Part shown: positions 20,456 through 29,381 of the stretch, piece by piece
Layout of the letters: the number at the start of each line of letters is the position of its first letter
How positions within the stretch are numbered: the stretch's first letter is position 1
Assembly (NCBI GenBank): GCA_024516155.1
Contig: JAJJXM010000046.1
Location: 1 to 64,000 of the forward strand
Source: Pyronema omphalodes
Lineage: Eukaryota > Ascomycota > Pezizomycetes > Pezizales > Pyronemataceae
Direction: 5' to 3'
DNA length: 64,000 bases
Position numbers and translations under genes: made by a program
Notes under the pieces: model-generated
Seen by the model: the letters and a program-made list of their open reading frames with translations, nothing else
What the model was told of the DNA's origin: nothing
Database searches by the model: none

Positions 20456-21237
20456 CTTTGCTTTGGTTTTGTTTTTGCTTTGGGGAGGAAATAAAGGCGG
20501 AAAAATGGTTAAAAAAGGGAGGGGAAGGGTGGAGGAAATGGGGGAACGACCCGGCGAGGTGGCCTCCGAGCGTACAGGGCTCCTGGAACAGACGACGCTT
20601 GACGAACAAAAGCACAGCGAGACTTGGGGGTCTACAACCCCACACCCTAACGACAAGCTCTGGGGCATACCCAGTGAGAGCCTGGCCTGACACCCGGGTT
20701 TCTTAATTTTGTATTTACTGTAGATTCCGCCATAACCTTACGGTTGGATGCGTGTATGAGTTAATAAATAAATAAATAAATAAATAAATAAACAAAAGAC
20801 TCGACAAAATCACAAAACCCAGCCCGCCCCCTCCGACACAGCCCCGACGTCAACCCCACCCCGAACAAACGACCACCGCCAACTCACCCCCCGACAACCT
20901 CCAATACTGGAAAGAACGATGCCGACTCCTGGAAAACGCCCTTCGCCACCACAACATCGCCATACCGACCTCCACCACTACTCGCCGCCACAACCCCCCC
21001 ACGACCACTCACCAGCCGTGGACCTCCGGCACAACCGTCGCTGACCTCTCCTTCCCCGCCCACGCCCCCAAAAGCAACCCCCCCGCAAAACCGCCCCCCC
21101 GACGCCAACGCACCCCCCCCCAGTCCATCATGATACCCATCCCACACCCTGCGGAAATCGACGTCAATACCAAAGCCCAACTGGGAAGGGCGATCAACGC
21201 TGCACTCACCCAGACGCAGGCGCCGCCTCACATGGCT

Positions 21238-21242
21238 GTCGC
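21238..21242. repeat. 5-bp target duplication of the chromovirus (other copy 28619-28623)
   Basis: gtcgc flanks the two LTRs at 21238-21242 and 28619-28623, as expected for integrase-mediated insertion. LINE-B ORF1 coding resumes after it. Confidence 0.93.
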
Positions 21243-21773
21243 TGTAACGGCGAACAAGGGAGAGATAGCTGACGGAGAACCTGAGGGCTCTTCTCAATTA
21301 TCCACTCTTGAGTTCAATGGATATATCCTTATAATAACTTCAACGTTAGAAACTCTTAAGCTGTGTCGAGCATCAACTTAAAGACTTTCTGTGCTTAGAA
21401 GTTAAGGAAATAAAGAAAGATTTCAAGGGACAAAGAGATCCAAAGACGGGGACGAGAACGAGGACGTAAACAAAGATTTTCGACAAAGTATTTGAATTTG
21501 TAAATAAACAAATAACTGTGTAAGGAGAAAAGAAAAACAAAATAAACAAACAAAGAAACAATCCTCTTATATACAATTTTTCCTCCTTACACGCCGAGCC
21601 ACTACTTGCAGAATTTTCCCGAAAAATAACTAAGTAAACAACGCGGTCGCGGTTGCGCGTTCTAGACGCGCTAACGCGTTCGTACCAAATTAGCGTGTTT
21701 GCGTGCACAGCCTCGTCGCGCGCTCGTTAGCGTAACTCGCGTGCGCGGTAGCGTACTTCGCGTGCGCGTTAGC

Positions 21774-21918
21774 GTAACCCTAAGCGTAGTCACGCGCGCG
21801 CTTCCGTAACCCTAATCGTGCGCGTGCGTCCGTAACCCTAACCCTAGCTGTGCGCGTACGGTCACAAACCTAACCCTAGTTTGTGTGCGTGCGGGTGCAA
21901 CCCTAACCCTAGTCACGT
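21774..21918. repeat. Telomere-like CCCTAA motifs inside the LTR
   Basis: Five clusters of (a)accctaa / accctaaccctag are spaced by CG-rich 15-25-nt linkers. The second LTR has the same at about 28029-28172. They match the common fungal telomere repeat (TTAGGG) but are interspersed rather than tandem. Confidence 0.8.
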
Positions 21919-21982
21919 GAAACCAGATCAGCTGCGATTGGAAAGATGGTGCAATACTGATAAGGTCACATGACTAGATCTT

Positions 21983-22109
21983 ATCTTATCGATAAGATGA
22001 TCGTGCCCTAGCCCTAGTCACGTGTGCGCACATTAGTAGACCAGTGCGCGTGCATACTGATCTACTATTGATTAGAACACGTGACCGATCTTATCTAATC
22101 GGATAAGAT
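21983..22109. promoter_or_regulatory. GATA-type palindromes and CACGTG sites in the LTR
   Basis: ATCTTATCGATAAGAT (21983-21998) is a perfect 16-bp palindrome of two back-to-back GATAAG motifs. A second pair, ATCTTATC taatcg GATAAGAT, lies at 22088-22109. CACGTG occurs near 21913, 22019, 22078 and 22178, the last as GTCACGTGAC. These are known binding motifs of GATA factors and of bHLH factors such as Cbf1. Regulation by them is inference. Confidence 0.6.
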
Positions 22110-22361
22110 GATCGGTAGACCGTAGGTATGGAATTTCCGAAAAGTGATCCGAGCTGACCCCTAACCCTGGGGGTAAGTCACGTGACCTTTTTGACAATTT
22201 GGGAATTGAGCGCAACCCTAACCCAGGCGAGTGACGAGTGATGATCGAAGACCGAAGGATAATAGAAATAAATAAACAAACGAGTGCTGGATAATGAAGC
22301 GAATGATAATAGGTGAATGAATGACGAGGAGGGGGAAGGTAATAATTCTCGAGCCGTGACA

Positions 22362-22375
22362 GGATCCCCCTTCTT
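22362..22375 (-). other. Polypurine tract of the chromovirus
   Basis: On the minus strand AGAAGGGGGATCC lies directly upstream of the 3' LTR, the place and composition expected for the plus-strand primer. Confidence 0.75.
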
Positions 22376-22400
22376 GGACTGAGCTCCGGCGAAGTAACTT

Positions 22401-25400
22401 CTAAGATAAGTTGGGGAGGGGTCCCGGTTTATCGGGATACTTTTTATGAAAGTCGTCAACGGCTTTACTGTCGAAATGGAGTTCGGCGGGTTCCCAATCG
22501 GGCATATCGTATCCAACCCATTTAACCATATACTGGAGTTTCTTCCGGTGAATTCGGGAGTCGAGGATAGCTTCGATGAAGTATTCGTCTTCACTGTCGA
22601 TTTCCACCGGGGGTGGTGGGTCTGATTGTTGACCGGGGTAGGGGTCATTCGCAGCGGGTTCCAATAAGGAAACATGTTGAACGTTGTGACATTTCATTGT
22701 CGGAGGTAGTTCTAATCGATAGGCATAGGGGGATACTTTGGCGATAATCTTGAGGGGTCCGTAACGTTTGTTGTCTAATTTCCGGGAGGGTCGACGGGTT
22801 TTCCAATTACGGGCATTCATCCATACCAGATCTCCGGGCTGATAATTCGGTGACGGGAGTCGATGTTTATCGGCATGCTCTTGATAACGTAGATTAGCTC
22901 TGTTGATCTCAGCTCGTAAATGGTTATGGATTTCGGCGAGGGTTTTCGAAGTTGTGAGGGCCCGTCGATCGTTTACATCGTTCGTAGCTGCTGGAAGTAA
23001 ATCGAATTGACAACGGGGGTCGAATCCTTTATTGGCAAAGAACGGGGAAGTTCCCGTTGTCTCGGATGCTTGGTTATTCGCAGCGAATTCCGCTAATGGT
23101 AGCCAGTCAGCCCAATCGTCTTGAAGATAGTTGACGTGAGCTCGGAGGTATTGTTCCATAATGGCGTTCATTCGTTCTGTTTGGCCGTCCGTTTGGAGAT
23201 GGAATGCTGTAGATAATCGAGGCTCGATTCCCAAACGTCGACAGAGATTCTTCCAAAACAAAGCAGCGAATTGGGGTCCTCGATCAGAGATAATGGTAAG
23301 AGGGAGTCCATGCAATCGAAAGATGTGGGTAATAAACAAAGACGATAATTCCTTTGCGTCGATGTCTGTTCGACAGGCAATCAGATGTCGTTCTTTGGTT
23401 AATCTATCCACAACTACCCAAATTGCATCACACCCATTGGACCACGGTAATCCTGTTACGAAGTCCATTGATATGTCCTGCCAGGGTCTTTCTGGAATAG
23501 GTAGTGGACGTAGGATACCAAACGGGGCATGTCTGGTAGGTTTCGAACGTTGGCAGGTATGACAATTTCGAATGTATCTTTCCACGTCTGTCCTCATCTG
23601 GGGCCACGTATAGGTTCTTGAGAGGTATTCTAATGTTTTAGATCTACCTGGGTGTCCAGCCGTAGGAGAGTCGTGGTGTTGTTGCATTAGGTGTAATCGT
23701 AGGGGTTCGTAATTCGGGACCCATAAACATCCCCGGTAGAATAAACGGTTATTGTTTACTGTACATTCGGCTAATGTAATGTCTTTACAATAACGAGTGT
23801 TATTGTTTAGCATTTCAATAACCTTTATGGGGAATGGGTCTTTCTCGTAGGCTTCCGTGAAGAGCTGGGATAAGGTGGGGTTTGTTTGTTGTGGGTCCGG
23901 TATTACGGCTTGTTGCGAATTCGTTATTGTTTGTTGATTACTGGGGGTAACAGCCGCAGCGTGAAGGATATTCTCTGGCTTAATGATCGTTGTGTGGTTC
24001 TCTAGGGAGCGTTCATCCCCCTCTTTAGGCAGATCTCCGGATCGACGAGTCAGTGCGTCTGGTTTACCGCCTGCGGTACCGGGGCGGTAAACAATCTTAA
24101 AATTAAACTGAGACAAGAACTGGGACCAACGGGCTTGACGGCGGTTCAAGAGCTTTGTCGAAGTGAAATATTCTAGATTCTTATGATCTGACAGTACTCG
24201 GATGGGGTTAATAACAGATTGCAATTCGGGACGCCATTCTTCGAAGGCCCGGACGATAGCCATGAGTTCTTTATCGTATATCTCATAATTACATTCGGCG
24301 GGGGAATGTTTCTTTGAGAAGTAAGCAATAGGATGTAAGATTCCTTCATCATCATATTGAGAAAGAACTCCGGCGGAGACATAATCAGAAGCATCGGTTT
24401 CGACAATAACATCCCGGTCTGGGTCGAAACGAGCCAAAACGGGGGCGGATGTAAATGTTGATTTCAATTCCTCAAAGGCCTGTTGTTGGGATTCTGACCA
24501 GACGAAAGGAACTCCTTTACGTGTGAGTAACGTGAGAGGTTGGACTATTTTTGAATAGTTCTTAACGAAACGTCGATAGAAGTTTGCAAATCCCAAAAAC
24601 GCTCTAACATCTTTGAGGTTCCGGGGAGATTCCCAATCTCGAACTGCAGTAATCTTCTCAGGATCCATCTTTATACCTTCTGTACTAATGATGAGTCCTA
24701 AGTATTTTACTTCCTTCTGGTGGAACTCGCATTTCTCTGGTTTGAGATGTAACCCTGCTTTTTCGAATGCTTCGAGAATCAATTTGACATGTTGTTTATG
24801 TTCTTCGAGATTATCCGAATAGATCAGGGTGTCATCCAAATAGGCAGTACAGAATCGATCAAGGTAAGGTGCCAATACGTCGTTAATGAAGTTCTGAAAC
24901 GTAGCAGGGGCATTGGTAAGTCCGAAGGGCATAACCAATGATTCGAATAATCCGTACCGGGTACGAAAAGCGGTTTTCCATTCTTCCCCATTTGCCATAC
25001 GTATTAAGTTATACGCCCCCCTAATGTCGAGCTTAGTGAACCACTTAGCTCTTGAAAGGTTCATTAAGGTATCCTGCATCAGGGGAAGAGGGTAGCGATT
25101 CTTGATCGTTCCGGCGTTGATTCCACGATAATCGACCACCAAACGTAATGAACCATCGCCTTTCTTTACGAAAAGAATGGGAGCGGCCGCTGGGGACGAG
25201 GAAGCACGGATGAAACCTTTGGTAAGGTTCTCATCTAACCAACGTTTTAATTCCTCCAACTCTGGACGTGATAGGGAGTAAAGAGGACCGAAGGGAGGCT
25301 GAAAACCATTGACGAGTGATATCTTGTGATCCGACGGTCGATGGGGCGGTAACTTATCGGCGTTGACTTTTTCGAAGATTCCCAAGTACTGGTGATATTC

Positions 25401-26258
25401 GGGTGGTACAATAGTCTTAAGATCCGGTTCCTCTTTCTCTGGTTGAAGAGCTGTGGTGATTTCATTCAAAGATAAGGAGAATTGTTCGACTTTTCCGTAA
25501 CGGTTGTTGGCATTGTTTACAATTCGTCGAAACGTCGTAGCTGAAATGGCACAGATCTTATTCTGTTGTTTCGGAGCAATACCCTTAACAGGGGTGGGTG
25601 TTAACGTGGTTCGGTGGGGGAGGCAGTTCGGTGATGAGAATTTGATATCGTTATCGGCGAAGTTTATTGTAACATCGTGTTTACGAAGCCATGGGATTCC
25701 TAAAACGAGGGGATAATGACCAAGCCGAGTAACGTAGGCAGTTAGTAATTCGTGATGGTCTCCTATTGTACATTCAACTTCAACGTATTCGGTGATGTCT
25801 CCTGATGAAATAGGTCGTCCATCAATTACTTCGACCATTTTGGGGTTTTTCAATTGATAACGGGGGAAGTTGTGTTGGCGTGCGAAGTCTTCGTTCATGA
25901 AGGAAATTCCTGTGCATCCGCAGTCTACGAGAGCATGAGTATCGATCTTGGTATTGTGTTCAGTTAGTGTACATGGCACGACCAAATGATTCCCATCCAA
26001 TTCGTTTTCTTGTTTACTTGACAAAGAACTAGCGGATACATAAACGATTTCCTGAGATGAAACGAAAGACGAGGCAGGGGCTGGTCCAACAACAGAGCCA
26101 ACAGGCTGTTGATGGACTACTCTTTTCCCTGGTCGACGTCGGGGTTTGTTGGAATATCCAAAACCTCGGCGGCGGCTAGGCGAATCTTGCGGGAGTTGTT
26201 TGCTGCCAACGTAGAACATTCGTTCTTGAAATGATCGGCTGATCCACAATAAAGACAA
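22401..26258 (-). CDS. pol: Chromovirus pol: protease, RT, RNase H, integrase, chromodomain (~1285 aa)
   Basis: Overlaps the gag end by 142 nt in the -1 frame relative to gag, so it is probably made by ribosomal frameshifting; the stated start is the open-frame limit, not a proven ATG. Order: aspartic protease with LVDCGCTG (residue ~112; Cys instead of the usual Ser/Thr after Asp), RT (FTKLDIRGAYNLI, MPFGLTNAPATFQ, YLDD at ~470), RNase H (VETDASDYVSAGVL, YDKELMAIV), HHCC zinc finger (HxxxH...CHTCQ), integrase DDE core (MDFVTGLPW, IISDRGPQF, TDGQTERMN), and a C-terminal chromodomain (YMVKWVGYDMPDWEP). The chromodomain places it among chromoviruses, whose integrases bind modified histones. No stop or frameshift inside, so it may be active. 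Confidence 0.95.
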   Translation of the reverse strand: MSLLWISRSFQERMFYVGSKQLPQDSPSRRRGFGYSNKPRRRPGKRVVHQQPVGSVVGPAPASSFVSSQEIVYVSASSLSSKQENELDGNHLVVPCTLTEHNTKIDTHALVDCGCTGISFMNEDFARQHNFPRYQLKNPKMVEVIDGRPISSGDITEYVEVECTIGDHHELLTAYVTRLGHYPLVLGIPWLRKHDVTINFADNDIKFSSPNCLPHRTTLTPTPVKGIAPKQQNKICAISATTFRRIVNNANNRYGKVEQFSLSLNEITTALQPEKEEPDLKTIVPPEYHQYLGIFEKVNADKLPPHRPSDHKISLVNGFQPPFGPLYSLSRPELEELKRWLDENLTKGFIRASSSPAAAPILFVKKGDGSLRLVVDYRGINAGTIKNRYPLPLMQDTLMNLSRAKWFTKLDIRGAYNLIRMANGEEWKTAFRTRYGLFESLVMPFGLTNAPATFQNFINDVLAPYLDRFCTAYLDDTLIYSDNLEEHKQHVKLILEAFEKAGLHLKPEKCEFHQKEVKYLGLIISTEGIKMDPEKITAVRDWESPRNLKDVRAFLGFANFYRRFVKNYSKIVQPLTLLTRKGVPFVWSESQQQAFEELKSTFTSAPVLARFDPDRDVIVETDASDYVSAGVLSQYDDEGILHPIAYFSKKHSPAECNYEIYDKELMAIVRAFEEWRPELQSVINPIRVLSDHKNLEYFTSTKLLNRRQARWSQFLSQFNFKIVYRPGTAGGKPDALTRRSGDLPKEGDERSLENHTTIIKPENILHAAAVTPSNQQTITNSQQAVIPDPQQTNPTLSQLFTEAYEKDPFPIKVIEMLNNNTRYCKDITLAECTVNNNRLFYRGCLWVPNYEPLRLHLMQQHHDSPTAGHPGRSKTLEYLSRTYTWPQMRTDVERYIRNCHTCQRSKPTRHAPFGILRPLPIPERPWQDISMDFVTGLPWSNGCDAIWVVVDRLTKERHLIACRTDIDAKELSSLFITHIFRLHGLPLTIISDRGPQFAALFWKNLCRRLGIEPRLSTAFHLQTDGQTERMNAIMEQYLRAHVNYLQDDWADWLPLAEFAANNQASETTGTSPFFANKGFDPRCQFDLLPAATNDVNDRRALTTSKTLAEIHNHLRAEINRANLRYQEHADKHRLPSPNYQPGDLVWMNARNWKTRRPSRKLDNKRYGPLKIIAKVSPYAYRLELPPTMKCHNVQHVSLLEPAANDPYPGQQSDPPPPVEIDSEDEYFIEAILDSRIHRKKLQYMVKWVGYDMPDWEPAELHFDSKAVDDFHKKYPDKPGPLPNLS

Positions 26259-27235
26259 AGTCCCTTAGCCATTCGTTCATCACGACGGCGTTGGTTCTGA
26301 GCCTTTTGGGAAGCTGATAGGTCCATGGGGGCCGATCCGTAATTACCACTATTGGTATTCGTTGGGTGGGACGCCGGGCGAGACGGCGTGGAGCTGGAAC
26401 GACTGGGGACCGAAGAAACGTGCCGCTTTGTGCTGTTTGAATGAGCTCGAATTCTGTAATCTAGCTTCATACAAAGATCCACAAATTTGGTGAAGTTCTG
26501 AGGTTCTTCGGCTTGGTAAACAAGACTGGTCTGAAGGTCTCGAGAGAGTCCACGCTTCAGAGCAGCCTTCTTTGCGTTTTCGTCGTAGTTCAAGATAGCC
26601 ATTAATCGTTGGAATTCTGCGTAGTATTGGCTAAACTCACGGTTGCCCTGTTGAAGTTTATCCAATTCCGCAGATGCAGTACCAACTTGATCAGGATCTC
26701 CGAAGGCAGCTTCCAGAATTGTAATGAGAGCCTCAACGTCCTTAAGCTTAATCTTATCTGTAAGGACGTAGGGTTGAATTTGATTCTGAGCGTTGCCTTT
26801 GAGATATCCATAAGTATAACGTAGCTTATGTTGATCGTCGGTAAAACGGGAGGAGTCTCCGGCGAGCTTGGATCTGACCTTCGAGATGAAGTTCAAGAGT
26901 TCCTTGCGTTCACCAGAGAACTCGGGTGGGTGAGGTAATTCGATGGGACGGGTATTCGGAAGGGGACCGTTCTTCGTAAGGGCTTGTAGGAGTCGAACGG
27001 AGGCGTTGGCGCTTTCGAGATCCCTTTCCAAATCGGTAATTCGTTGAGCGTAGAGGGAGTTGTCCTTTCGAGCTTCTGTGAGTTCGGCTCGAAGGTCGTC
27101 CCTAAGTTGACAGTCTCGTTCGTATTCTTTTACGGCGTTACGGACCAATTTGATCTTCGTAGGGTCCTGTTCGACCTCTAACCTTTCGGCTCCGTTGAGG
27201 TACAGGGCCACGACGACCTTGTTGTTTTGGTCCAT
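26117..27235 (-). CDS. gag: Chromovirus gag, 372 aa
   Basis: Starts at ATG 27235 (MDQNNKVVVALYL). An N-terminal coiled-coil-like segment (YERDCQLRDDLRAELTEA...) leads into a retrotransposon gag capsid region (LEAAFGDPDQVGTASAEL, GNREFSQYYAEFQRLMAIL) and a single CCHC knuckle (CLYCGSADHFKNEC, about residue 325). Packages genomic RNA into particles (family knowledge). Intact. Confidence 0.93.
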   Translation of the reverse strand: MDQNNKVVVALYLNGAERLEVEQDPTKIKLVRNAVKEYERDCQLRDDLRAELTEARKDNSLYAQRITDLERDLESANASVRLLQALTKNGPLPNTRPIELPHPPEFSGERKELLNFISKVRSKLAGDSSRFTDDQHKLRYTYGYLKGNAQNQIQPYVLTDKIKLKDVEALITILEAAFGDPDQVGTASAELDKLQQGNREFSQYYAEFQRLMAILNYDENAKKAALKRGLSRDLQTSLVYQAEEPQNFTKFVDLCMKLDYRIRAHSNSTKRHVSSVPSRSSSTPSRPASHPTNTNSGNYGSAPMDLSASQKAQNQRRRDERMAKGLCLYCGSADHFKNECSTLAANNSRKIRLAAAEVLDIPTNPDVDQGKE

Positions 27236-27478
27236 TTCGAGGGATTAACGGAGGTGCCAGATGTTGGTTTCGTCGTTATATTGAATTCGAGTTGCTGCGT
27301 ATTCGTTTCCGAGTTGTCGAGCAATTTCGATTTCGTCAAGGACGACGGGGTTTTCGAGGGAACGGAAGATCGGTAATAGATTGATGAATTCGTAGAACCA
27401 GAGGTTGTGAAGCATGTAAAGCTTGTTGTAATCGAGAGTTGACGGTAGAGCCGGCAGGTCTTGATTACACAGTTATGT
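27236..27478 (-). other. Leader between the chromovirus 5' LTR and gag
   Basis: 243 nt, no ORF. The sequence next to the 5' LTR (minus: ATAACTGTGTAATCAAGACC) should include the primer-binding site, but I cannot match it to a tRNA 3' end by eye. Confidence 0.6.
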
Positions 27479-28618
27479 TGTAACGGCGAACAAGGGAGAG
27501 ATAGCTGACGGAGAACCTGAGGGCTCTTCTCAATTATCCACTCTTGAGTTCAATGGATATATCCTTATAATAACTTCAACGTTAGAAACTCTTAAGCTGT
27601 GTCGAGCATCAACTTAAAGACTTTCTGTGCTTAGAAGTTAAGGAAATAAACAAAGATTTCAAGGGACAAAGAGATCCAAAGACGGGGACGAGAACGAGGA
27701 TGTAAACAAAGATTTTCGACAAAGTATTTGAATTTGTAAATAAACAAATAACTGTGTAAGGAGAAAAGAAAAACAAAATAAACAAACAAAGAAACAATCC
27801 TCTTATATACAATTTTTCCTCCTTAGACGCCGAGCCACTACTTGCAGAATTTTCCCGAAAAATAACTAAGTAAACAACGCGGTCGCGGTTGCGCGTTCTA
27901 GACGCGCTAACGCGTTCGTACCAAATTAGCGTGTTTGCGTGCACAGCCTCGTCGCGCGCTCGTTAGCGTATCTCGCGTGCGCGATAGCGTAACTCGCCTG
28001 CGCGGTAGCGTACTTCGCGTGCGCGTTAGCGTAACCCTAAGCGTAGTCACGCGCGCGCTTCCGTAACCCTAATCGTGCGCGTGCGTCCGTAACCCTAACC
28101 CTAGCTGTGCGCGTACGGTCACAAACCTAACCCTAGTTTGTGTGCGTGCGGGTGCAACCCTAACCCTAGTCATGTGAAACCAGATCAGCTGCGATTGGAA
28201 AGATGGTGCAATACTGATAAGGTCACATGACTAGATCTTATCTTATCGATAAGATGATCGTGCCCTAGCCCTAGTCACGTGTGCGCACATTAGTAGACCA
28301 GTGCGCGTGCATACTGATCTACTATTGATTAGAACACGTGACCGATCTTATCTAATCGGATAAGATGATCGGTAGACCGTAGGTATGGAATTTCCGAAAA
28401 GGGATCCGAGCTGACCCCTAACCCTGGGGGTAAGTCACGTGACCTTTTTGACAATTTGGGAATTGGGCGCAACCCTAACCCAGGCGAGTGACGAGTGATG
28501 ATCGAAGACCGAAGGATAATAGAAATAAATAAACAAACGAGTGCTGGATAATGAAGCGAATGATAATAGGTGAATGAATGACGAGGAGGGGGAAGGTAAT
28601 AATTCTCGAGCCGTGACA
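27479..28618 (-). repeat. Chromovirus 5' LTR, 1140 bp
   Basis: Same ends as the other LTR (TGTAACGG...CCGTGACA on plus). It has one extra 21-nt unit (TAGCGTATCTCGCGTGCGCGA type) at about 27965-27985 and a handful of base differences. As the 5' LTR of a minus-strand element it should drive transcription leftward. Confidence 0.95.
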
Positions 28619-29381
28619 GTCGCCACGATCAGACAAGCCTCATCAGGAAACCTCATCGTGACCATGACAGACGGCACCACTGAATCCGAGCTGACCAAGA
28701 ACCTAGGGACCATACACACAGCGACGCAACAAGTCAATACCTCCATCGCCGCACCCCGCCTGAACGAGCGGTGGTATAAGCTCGCAGTTCATGGAATCCC
28801 CACGAGCCAATACCCCGACTCCCCCGACGGAATGCGCCTCCTCCAAGAGGAGATCGAACGCAGCAACGGACATGTCACCCTGGCGCAACCCCCCCGATAT
28901 ATGACGACCGCGGAGAAACGTGTGGGCAAGGAAGCGTCCAGTGTGGTTATTGCGGTACGTACCGCCGAAGAGCTCGCACTCTTGAAGCGCAAACGAGTCA
29001 TGGTACTCTTCGAGCCCCGAAGAGTCACCGAGTACCACTCTGCCCGACGGACCGACCAGTGTCGGCGCTGCTTGCTCTTTGGCCACCACTACACCAACTG
29101 CACTGGACCGCAAGGCCCCACCTGCGGCATCTGCGGCCAGAACCACCCCACGGACGACCACGCCTGCACCGACTGCCCCCAAAGCAAAGATAAGAGTTGT
29201 GAGCACACTAGATACCATTGCAAAAACTGCGCGGACGCCAACCTCCCCGACCTCGACCACCCAGGCTTCAGCAAGCAGTGCCCCGTACGCATCCGCATAT
29301 TCAAAGAAGCCTGGACAGCGTCAAAAAACCCCGCCGCCGCCCCACCCAACCCAGCCGACAGAGACACTGAGATGAACGCCC

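Larger units (their letters stand above)
17994..20790 (+). mobile_element. GO4 composite: truncated GO4a followed by full-length GO4b
   Basis: One pair of duplications encloses a GO 5' portion (to 18784) and then, after ~19 nt of filler (18785-18803), a complete GO with head, ORF and LINE-D-type tail. GO4a is of the GO8 sequence type (RSLYIWRHEMIKF). GO4b is of the GO1 type up to about 19566 and of the GO8 type from about 19611 on. Interpreted as GO inserted into GO followed by recombination, or as template switching. Confidence 0.85.
21243..22361 (-). repeat. Chromovirus 3' LTR, 1119 bp
   Basis: Plus-strand ends are TGTAACGG...CCGTGACA. Contains a CpG-rich GCG-repeat region, five telomere-like CCTAA(CCCTA) motifs (21774-21918), CACGTG boxes and GATA palindromes. 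One 21-bp unit shorter than the other LTR near 21735. Confidence 0.95.
21243..28618 (-). mobile_element. Complete Ty3/gypsy chromovirus
   Basis: 7.4-kb LTR retrotransposon with its coding strand on minus: 5' LTR 28618-27479, leader, gag 27235-26117, pol 26258-22401, polypurine tract, 3' LTR 22361-21243. Both ORFs are open. The LTRs differ mainly by one 21-bp repeat unit plus a few substitutions, so insertion was recent. It interrupts LINE-B ORF1. Confidence 0.95.

Noticed and set aside
21774..21918. Possible chromosome end (telomere)
   Set aside because: CCCTAA motifs are interspersed, lie within an LTR, and recur in the second LTR, so they are part of the element.
27440..27478. Chromovirus primer-binding site
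   Set aside because: Sequence next to the 5' LTR does not visibly match a tRNA 3' end ending TGG; left unassigned.
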